Positions 5,368 through 10,057 of a DNA stretch of 10,057 nt are shown piece by piece. The notes under the pieces were generated by a model, which was given only the letters and a program-made list of their open reading frames with translations, had not been told where the DNA came from and made no database searches. The DNA is from JACPHB01 sp964553885 (GTDB taxonomy: Bacteria > Patescibacteriota > Minisyncoccia > UBA10092): assembly GCA_964553885.1 (NCBI GenBank), contig CAZKLP010000019.1, forward strand, positions 1 through 10,057, given 5' to 3'. The position numbers and the translations under genes were made by a program. Every line of letters begins with the position of its first letter. Within the stretch, counting starts at the first letter, position 1.

Positions 5368-7155
5368 TTATTCTCCGCTGCGAAACATTTTCAAGTAAAC
5401 ATCACTATCCAATTCCACGCGGCCGAAGGCCGCCCTTTTCTTTTTACCCTTTTTCTGTTTTTCGAGGAGCTTCATTTTTCTTGTTATATCACCGCCGTAA
5501 AGATAACCGGTCACGTCTTTTCTCATAGCCGGAATGGTTTCGCGGGCAATAACTTTACCGCCAATTGCCGCCTGAAGCGCCACGGCAAAATTCTGCCGCG
5601 GCACTATGTCTTTCAACTTTTTGACTATCGCGCCGCCTTCCCGATAAGCAAGGGTTCTCGGTACAATTTTTGAAAATGCTTCAACCGGTTCGTCGGCGAT
5701 TAAAATTTGAAGTTTCACCAGATCATATGGCTTAAAACCGATGAGCTGGTAATTTATGGAAGCGTAACCCTCCGAACTGCTTTTTAGGCGATCATGGAAA
5801 TCAATAAGAATATCCGCGAGAGGAATAATAAAATTTAGAATCAAATGATCCGTCCCGAGATATTCGGTTTTTTGGTAAACACCGCGGTAACTGCCCATAA
5901 GTTTCATGATATTGCCGATAAATCTTGTCGGTAAAAGAATTTCTAAACGCACCCATGGTTCTTCCACTTTTAATACGCGTGACGGATCGGGCCAGTCGGC
6001 CGGGGTAAAAATTTCGTTAATATCGCCATTTTTATAAAAAATCATGTAAGAAACGGTCGGCGTGGTAACAACAACTGTTAATTTATGTTCCCGCTTCAGG
6101 CGTTCAACGGTTATATCAAGATGAAGCATACCCAAAAATCCCAGTCGGAATCCGCGGCCAAGCGCCTCTTGAGTTTCCGGCTCGTAGTGAAGCGCGGCAT
6201 CATTTAATTTAAGTTTTGAAAGCGCGTCTTTTAATAAATCAAAATCGTCAGCCGATTCGGGATAAAAACTCGCCCAAACCATGGGCTTAGGTTCGTTATA
6301 ACCCGCAAGTGGTTTAACATCTGCGCCGGACACAAGAGTATCGCCAACTTTAATTAGAGAAGAATCTTTAAGACCCGTGGCAATATAACCAATTTCTCCG
6401 GAAGACAGATTTTCTACCGGCACAAGCTCAGGTTTAAAAATACCGTTTTCTAAAACTTGTATTTTTGCTTTTGTCGCCAATGCTGTTACGGTTTTTTGTT
6501 TTTGTACCATTCCTTCAACAACTTTAATGTAAGAAATTATGCCTTTATAGGCGTCAAAATGTGAATCAAAAATCAAGGCTTTAAACGGCCGCGATATATT
6601 TATTTCCGGAGCCGGAACTTCTTTGACAACGCGTTCCAAAATTTTTTCAACATTTTGGCCGGTTTTCGCTGAAACTGTTAAAATTTCTTCCGGCTTTTGG
6701 TTCGTAATTTTGGCAATTTCTTGTTTTAAACTCTCAATTTTTTCCGGGTCGTTTATTAAATCAATTTTATTTATCACACCAATAATTTTTAGGTTTTCTT
6801 TTTTAGCCAGATAAAGATTGGCGAGCGTTTGCGCTTCTATTCCCTGCGTTGCATCAACTAAAAGAATCGCGCCTTCAACGGCCGCGAGCGCCCGCGAAAC
6901 CTCGTAAGTAAAATCCACGTGTCCCGGAGTATCAATCAAATTAAGCGTGTAGGATATAGCATTTAACGTATATGACATCCGAACCGGCTGCATTTTTATC
7001 GTAATCCCCCGCTCCCTCTCCAAATCCATCTGATCCAAAAATTGCTCCCGCATTTTTCTTTGAGCGATGGTACTCGTCAATTCCAAAAGCCGGTCCGCGA
7101 GAGTGGACTTTCCATGATCAATATGCGCGATGATTACAAAATTCCTAATATTCAT
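5368..7155 (-). CDS. lepA: Elongation factor 4 (LepA), ribosome-associated GTPase
   Basis: LepA is a translational GTPase linked to ribosome back-translocation and 30S assembly. The 595 residues equal the usual length. G motifs are complete: P-loop AHIDHGKST (10-18), G2 RGITI (49-53), G3 DTPGH (75-79, with the catalytic His), G4 NKID (129-132) and G5 SAKTG (162-166). EF-G-like domains follow. The LepA-specific C-terminus is present: PRQNFAVALQAAIGGKVIAR, then GYLYGGDITRKMKLLEKQKK GKKKR. The usual Cys before YGGD is Leu, and the MK..G stretch reads AAFG, both mild changes. The start ATG 7155 has no Shine-Dalgarno (AAAGAATAA before it). Its upstream spacer is AT-rich with TATAAT boxes at 7221-7216 and 7245-7240 but no good -35. 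The gene is convergent with the small membrane protein at 5232-5339. Confidence 0.98.
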   Translation of the reverse strand: MNIRNFVIIAHIDHGKSTLADRLLELTSTIAQRKMREQFLDQMDLERERGITIKMQPVRMSYTLNAISYTLNLIDTPGHVDFTYEVSRALAAVEGAILLVDATQGIEAQTLANLYLAKKENLKIIGVINKIDLINDPEKIESLKQEIAKITNQKPEEILTVSAKTGQNVEKILERVVKEVPAPEINISRPFKALIFDSHFDAYKGIISYIKVVEGMVQKQKTVTALATKAKIQVLENGIFKPELVPVENLSSGEIGYIATGLKDSSLIKVGDTLVSGADVKPLAGYNEPKPMVWASFYPESADDFDLLKDALSKLKLNDAALHYEPETQEALGRGFRLGFLGMLHLDITVERLKREHKLTVVVTTPTVSYMIFYKNGDINEIFTPADWPDPSRVLKVEEPWVRLEILLPTRFIGNIMKLMGSYRGVYQKTEYLGTDHLILNFIIPLADILIDFHDRLKSSSEGYASINYQLIGFKPYDLVKLQILIADEPVEAFSKIVPRTLAYREGGAIVKKLKDIVPRQNFAVALQAAIGGKVIARETIPAMRKDVTGYLYGGDITRKMKLLEKQKKGKKKRAAFGRVELDSDVYLKMFRSGE

Positions 7156-7246
7156 TTATTCTTTAATTATTTACTGATATATTTTATTTATTTATATATT
7201 CGTGATACATCCATTATTATATTCATTATTATTATGTTCATTATAT

Positions 7247-7285
7247 AAGTACCCTATAATTGCTATAGCATTATTCATGGTACTT
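7247..7285. repeat. Palindromic element A, downstream of the PaaX/Cas2-like gene
   Basis: The outer arms AAGTACC (7247-7253) / GGTACTT (7279-7285) are perfect inverted repeats, and the centre TGCTATAGCA (7261-7270) is itself palindromic. It shares AGTACCCTA (7248-7256) and ATTGCTATAGCA (7259-7270) with element B at 7952-7985, on the opposite side of the gene. It begins 5 bp after the gene's stop and lies upstream of lepA. Confidence 0.85.
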
Positions 7286-7290
7286 AATTT

Positions 7291-7848
7291 TTAAAGTAAA
7301 TCGAATATTTTTCTAAAATAATATTCTTTATGTCCAATGTTGTTTGTTATTATAACATCAAGCCAAGAATCCGATAAATTAAAAATGGTTTTTATTAGAT
7401 CAACTTCTCTTTCACAAGGAAAGGGCGTTACCCAAACACTATCCTGTAGTTTTACTAACCCTAAATCTTTTAATTTACCGCGCAAAGCTTCGCGCGCTAC
7501 TTTTTTATTTTCCGGTATGTCAAATATAACCAAGCGCCAATTTTTATCCCACACTGCGGGTTTTTTTAAAGTTAAATAATCAAAATTAACTTTATTTAAA
7601 TAGTCTTTACCGTTCTCTGTAATTTTAATTGTTAAAAAATTATTATCTTCTTTAACATATGTGATTTTATTTTGAGCTCTAAGGCGAGATAGTGCCTTAT
7701 ACAATCGGCGTTTTTTATATTTTTTAAATTCTTTCGGCAACTGTTTTAAAAGCCGCCTTGTGCCTGCCGGTGAAGATAAAATAATAAATAAACCGCCTCC
7801 AATTACGAGATATTTTAAAATTTTTTTGCTTATTTCACTTTTATTCAT
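7291..7848 (-). CDS. PaaX-like transcriptional regulator with Cas2-like domain
   Basis: This 185-residue protein has a winged-helix-like N-terminus (about 5-90), with KYKKRRLYKALSRLRAQNKI (43-62) as the probable recognition region and ITENGKDYL as the wing end. The C-terminal part starts PAVWDKNWRLVIFDIPENKK (97-116) and continues REALRGKLKDLGLVKLQDSV WV. That is the Cas2/PaaX_M ferredoxin-like fold; D110 in VIFDIP sits where Cas2 nucleases have their acidic residue. Annotation pipelines often label such CPR proteins Cas2, but there is no CRISPR array or cas gene here, so a DNA-binding regulator is more likely. Residues 10-27 are hydrophobic (LKYLVIGGGLFIILSS); I read this as the first HTH helix, but a membrane anchor cannot be excluded. 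The gene has its own promoter with an inverted repeat upstream, and related palindromes flank it. Substrate or target unknown. Confidence 0.82.
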   Translation of the reverse strand: MNKSEISKKILKYLVIGGGLFIILSSPAGTRRLLKQLPKEFKKYKKRRLYKALSRLRAQNKITYVKEDNNFLTIKITENGKDYLNKVNFDYLTLKKPAVWDKNWRLVIFDIPENKKVAREALRGKLKDLGLVKLQDSVWVTPFPCEREVDLIKTIFNLSDSWLDVIITNNIGHKEYYFRKIFDLL

Positions 7849-7879
7849 ACCAGCTTTACTTATATTTATTTATATTCAT

Positions 7880-7909
7880 ATTCTAAATATTCCTTATAAC
7901 TAATCGCAA
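7880..7909 (-). promoter_or_regulatory. Promoter of the PaaX/Cas2-like gene
   Basis: Minus-strand TTGCGA (7909-7904), an 18-bp spacer and TAGAAT (7885-7880), giving a leader of about 25 nt before ATG 7848. A perfect 11-bp-arm inverted repeat ends 2 bp upstream of the -35. Confidence 0.5.
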
Positions 7910-7910
7910 T

Positions 7911-7934
7911 AATTAATCATACTTATGATTAATT
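7911..7934. promoter_or_regulatory. Inverted repeat, candidate operator for the PaaX/Cas2-like gene
   Basis: AATTAATCATA (7911-7921) and TATGATTAATT (7924-7934) are perfect inverted arms around CT. It sits just upstream of the gene's -35, a usual place for a dimeric regulator site. Autoregulation is an inference. Confidence 0.55.
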
Positions 7935-7951
7935 GTCTCCCTATGATAATA

Positions 7952-7985
7952 TACCCTAACCATTGCTATAGCAATGGTTAGGGTA
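7952..7985. repeat. Palindromic element B, perfect 34-bp palindrome
   Basis: Both 17-base halves match exactly: TACCCTAACCATTGCTA (7952-7968) and its reverse complement (7969-7985), with no spacer. The centre TTGCTATAGCAA and the AGTACCCTA flank (read on the minus strand, 7987-7979) are shared with element A. It lies between the PaaX/Cas2-like promoter and the end of murJ. Confidence 0.95.
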
Positions 7986-8071
7986 CTAAGTATTATAGAA
8001 TACATTATATAATTAAAGTATGGTAAAAACCAACAAAAAAAAAAATATAAAAATACTTAATAAAAATGACA

Positions 8072-8099
8072 AGTAAAAAATAAAAGCGCTTAACGCGCC
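8072..8099 (-). terminator. Probable terminator of murJ
   Basis: On the minus strand GCGC-GTTAA-GCGC (8098-8086) is followed by TTTTATTTTTT. The stem is short (4-5 bp) but GC-rich in an AT-rich spacer, and lies about 40 bp after the murJ stop. Confidence 0.6.
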
Positions 8100-8138
8100 G
8101 GGATAAAAAATTTAAATTAATTATTTATCGTACCATAA

Positions 8139-9851
8139 TCAATATTGGTCGTCAAGAAATGAGCTGGTTATGTCGGGTTCCGGGTTCTTAATGCCGCGCC
8201 AGTTAAAAAGCGTCGCGGGCATGTTCAACATTAAAATTTCTTCAGATTTTAAAATAAACGCGACTGATAAATAACCAAGCGCCGCCAGAATAAACGCTCC
8301 GAAAGTTTGCGAAAATAATCCCAAAACAGTATGGGTATTAAAAACGCTATTTAATAAATACAGCCCCGCGTAAGCAAAAAAAACACTGACAATGCTTGCT
8401 ATTATTATTTTTAAAATTGATTTTTTTATTTCGGAAATTCCAAAATCACCAACATGTTTTTTTAAGTCAAACCAGTGCCAAGCGATATTTATAATTGAAG
8501 AGACGGTAATAGCAATGGGCAGTCCCAAAATAGCCACACCTTTCATGTCTCCGATTTTTAAAAAATCCGCCAAAGCATTGTTCAAAACAGGAAATTTTAT
8601 AAAAACCGTTACAAACAAAAAACTTAACGCCACGTTTATCGCCATAGAAACAATATTTATAAAAACCGGAGTTTTGGTGTTGTGAAAGGCAAAAAAAGCG
8701 CGGGTAAAAAGAGGTAAAAGCGCCGCAGCAAAAATACCAAAAGAAAAAAGTCCTAAAACCGCGGCAGTAAGCCGTGTAGCGTCCCAACTAAACTCGCCGG
8801 TGCCCAAAATTATTCTTACTATTTGCGCCCTAAAAACAAAAAATATAAATGAAAGAGGAATAACTATAAAAAGCGTTTGGCGCACGGCAAGAGAGAATCT
8901 TTTCAAAAACAAATCTTTTTTGCCCCGCGCGTAAGCCAAGCTCATCGCCGGGAAAGCGGCGGTAGAAAACGCCACGCCGATTATGCCTATGGGAACCCAT
9001 CTTAAATTATCGGCAAAATTAAATATGGCAATACTCCCTACTGTTAAAGAAGAAGCAATAGCGGTAGCGACAATACTATTTATTTGAAGCGCTAAAAGAC
9101 TAAAAGTTCTGGGAAACCATAATTTTACAATTTTAATCAATCCGGGGTTTCTAAAATTTAGAATGGTTTTAGGTTTAAAACCAATGATTAAAATCGATGG
9201 GACTTGAATCATAAGATGTAAAAACGCTCCTAAAATAACGCCGTAAGCAAGCCCAAAAATTCCGAAACTCGGCGCTAAAAATATAATTCCAAAAATAATT
9301 CCCAAATTATAAAATATCGGCGCAAGCGATGTAATTAAAAATCTTGAATATGCTTGAAGCAAGGCGCTTAGTAGCGCCGAAATTCCTAGAAGTATCGGAC
9401 TGATAAATAAAACGCGACTGATCTTCACCGCTAAATTTAAAGACACCTTGTCAAAACCGGGAGCGATAAAAAAGATAAGCTGCGGCGCGAATAAAATTAA
9501 AATGACCGAAAGAACTAAAAGCGATAGGAGTAAAATATTTAAAACATTTCCGACAAATTTCCACATCTCATCCTTGTCTTTCGCCATATATTCGTGAAAA
9601 ACCGGAATAAAAGCCGATGAAATCGCGCCAATAATGAGCAGGTTATAAACAAGATCTGGGATTTTAAACGCGGCATAATAAATATCGAGCGTCTGGCTGG
9701 CGCCAAATTCTCCTGCTAACATACGATCGCGCCAGAGACCGAAAACACGACTGATTAAGCCAAAAAAAGCCACTATTAACGCGGCGGAAGAAATTTTTTG
9801 GGATTTTTGATTTAAAAATTTTTCTATAATTGCAAACATTGTGGAATTCAT
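8139..9851 (-). CDS. murJ: Lipid II flippase MurJ (MviN family)
   Basis: MurJ carries lipid-linked peptidoglycan precursor across the inner membrane. The 570 residues are highly hydrophobic, fitting the 13-14 helices of the MOP-superfamily fold. Family motifs are clear: SRVFGLWRDRMLAGEFG (34-50) with the conserved arginines, IYYAAFKIPDLVYNLLIIGA followed by ISSAFIPVF in the first lobe, and the second-lobe segment WVPIGIIGVAFSTAAFPAMS. The C-terminus is a polar tail (NPEPDITSSFLDDQY). The stop is TGA. The annotated ATG (9851) lies only 3 bp beyond the best -10 box, so the mRNA would be leaderless or begin inside the codon; the next in-frame ATG (9839, MFAIIEKF) would have a short leader and is a good alternative. 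It is divergent from rnpB and followed by its own terminator. Confidence 0.97.
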   Translation of the reverse strand: MNSTMFAIIEKFLNQKSQKISSAALIVAFFGLISRVFGLWRDRMLAGEFGASQTLDIYYAAFKIPDLVYNLLIIGAISSAFIPVFHEYMAKDKDEMWKFVGNVLNILLLSLLVLSVILILFAPQLIFFIAPGFDKVSLNLAVKISRVLFISPILLGISALLSALLQAYSRFLITSLAPIFYNLGIIFGIIFLAPSFGIFGLAYGVILGAFLHLMIQVPSILIIGFKPKTILNFRNPGLIKIVKLWFPRTFSLLALQINSIVATAIASSLTVGSIAIFNFADNLRWVPIGIIGVAFSTAAFPAMSLAYARGKKDLFLKRFSLAVRQTLFIVIPLSFIFFVFRAQIVRIILGTGEFSWDATRLTAAVLGLFSFGIFAAALLPLFTRAFFAFHNTKTPVFINIVSMAINVALSFLFVTVFIKFPVLNNALADFLKIGDMKGVAILGLPIAITVSSIINIAWHWFDLKKHVGDFGISEIKKSILKIIIASIVSVFFAYAGLYLLNSVFNTHTVLGLFSQTFGAFILAALGYLSVAFILKSEEILMLNMPATLFNWRGIKNPEPDITSSFLDDQY

Positions 9852-9854
9852 ATA

Positions 9855-9883
9855 AATATATCAGAATTTGCATTTAAAGCCAA
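9855..9883 (-). promoter_or_regulatory. Promoter of murJ
   Basis: Minus-strand TTGGCT (9883-9878), a 17-bp spacer and TATATT (9860-9855). The expected start near 9848 falls at or after ATG 9851, favouring the ATG at 9839 or leaderless expression. It overlaps the divergent rnpB promoter. Confidence 0.5.
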
Positions 9884-9896
9884 TATTTGGTATACT
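9868..9896 (+). promoter_or_regulatory. Promoter of rnpB
   Basis: TTGCAT (9868-9873), a 17-bp spacer and TATACT (9891-9896), predicting a transcript start near 9903. It shares DNA with the opposite murJ promoter. Confidence 0.65.
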
Positions 9897-9929
9897 TAAA
9901 AAGTCCCTAAAGGACATTATTGGCTTTAA
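9874..9929. repeat. 12-bp inverted repeat spanning the rnpB promoter start
   Basis: TTAAAGCCAATA (9874-9885) and TATTGGCTTTAA (9918-9929) are perfect inverted arms separated by 32 bp that include the rnpB -10 and start. The left arm also contains the murJ -35. A small hairpin GTCC-CTAAA-GGAC (9903-9915) lies between the arms. Confidence 0.7.
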
Positions 9930-10057
9930 TAAAAGAAAACGGATAATTGCTCGCCTTAGGCGGGAGGAAAGTCCGGACACCACCCCGCAATTGCGGGGGG
10001 AAAAGCGTACGGGTTAACGACCCGCCGCGGAATAAATAACGCGAGAGGTGCGAACAG
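9903..10057 (+). ncRNA. rnpB: RNase P RNA (5' part, cut by window end)
   Basis: RNase P RNA is the catalytic RNA that trims the 5' leaders of pre-tRNAs. The hallmark 5' strand of the P4 core, GAGGAAAGTCCGGAC, is at 9964-9978. Just before it a very short hairpin CGCC-TTA-GGCG (9952-9962) takes the place of P3. Downstream are hairpins CCCCGC-AATT-GCGGGG (9983-9998) and CGGGT-TAACG-ACCCG (10010-10024), then GGTGCGAACAG, matching the conserved GUGCAACAG region. The 3' half with the second P4 strand lies beyond the window. The 5' end is set from the promoter and may be later, near 9930-9940, after processing. Confidence 0.92.

Noticed and set aside
6946..6985. SYTLN repeated in the LepA protein (residues 61-65 and 68-72) as a tandem duplication
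   Set aside because: Codons differ between the two copies, and the LepA segment between RGITI and DTPGH has normal length, so no insertion occurred.
7213..7243. AT-rich ATTATTAT...TTC repeated units upstream of lepA as a CRISPR or iteron array
   Set aside because: The units vary in length (12 and 15 bp) and are low-complexity, with no distinct spacers or GC-rich repeat core.
7291..7848. CRISPR adaptation gene cas2
   Set aside because: An HTH domain precedes the Cas2-like part, and no cas1 or repeat array is seen; a PaaX-type regulator fits better.
7952..7985. CCCTAACC / GGTTAGGG in palindrome B as telomere-like repeats
   Set aside because: There is a single unit per arm with no tandem array, in the middle of a chromosomal region; coincidence of the palindrome sequence.
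8020..8076. 18-codon Lys/Asn-rich plus-strand ORF just after a TATAAT box (8008-8013)
   Set aside because: Composition is what any A-rich spacer gives, there is no -35, and no domain or hydrophobic pattern; likely chance.
8467..8787. 106-codon frame on the same strand inside murJ
   Set aside because: It is an out-of-frame reading of murJ with Cys/Tyr/Phe-rich nonsense composition.

Overview
The window looks like a chromosomal piece of a Patescibacteria (CPR) genome, possibly Parcubacteria. The reasons are AT-rich spacers, small housekeeping genes with few Shine-Dalgarno sites, tRNAs without encoded CCA, a PaaX/Cas2-like HTH protein of a type common in that group, and GC-rich palindromic repeats in an AT-rich background. 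This placement is inference. The genetic code is standard: TGA ends murJ and is the frameshift stop inside prfB.

Left part (1-2000), mostly minus strand: tRNA-Thr(CGU), a glutaredoxin, a remnant resembling the C-terminus of DoxX, a tiny membrane-peptide ORF and prfB (release factor 2) all read the same way and may be co-transcribed. prfB carries the classic CTT-TGA-C programmed +1 frameshift. A divergent promoter drives an M16 metallopeptidase gene (2025-3250), which is interrupted by a 10-N assembly gap and ends at a good terminator.

Middle (3250-5370): tRNA-Gly(CCC) on the minus strand, with a cloverleaf-like palindromic repeat directly at its 5' end; a 12-helix transporter of the folate/biopterin (BT1/FBT) family on the plus strand; a convergent DivIC/FtsL-type septum protein; and a 35-residue membrane protein. 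The last two are transcribed divergently from one symmetric -10 box.

Right part (5370-10057): lepA (EF-4), a PaaX/Cas2-like regulator gene flanked by two related palindromes, murJ (lipid II flippase), and, divergent from murJ, the 5' part of the RNase P RNA gene, cut by the window end. The spacer 7849-8138 holds the regulator's promoter, an 11-bp-arm inverted repeat, a perfect 34-bp palindrome and a probable murJ terminator. The spacer 7156-7290 is AT-rich low-complexity DNA plus the other palindrome.

Most genes serve core functions: translation termination and elongation, tRNA supply and processing, cell wall and division. The most unusual unit is the regulator gene with its palindromes, set between the housekeeping genes lepA and murJ.
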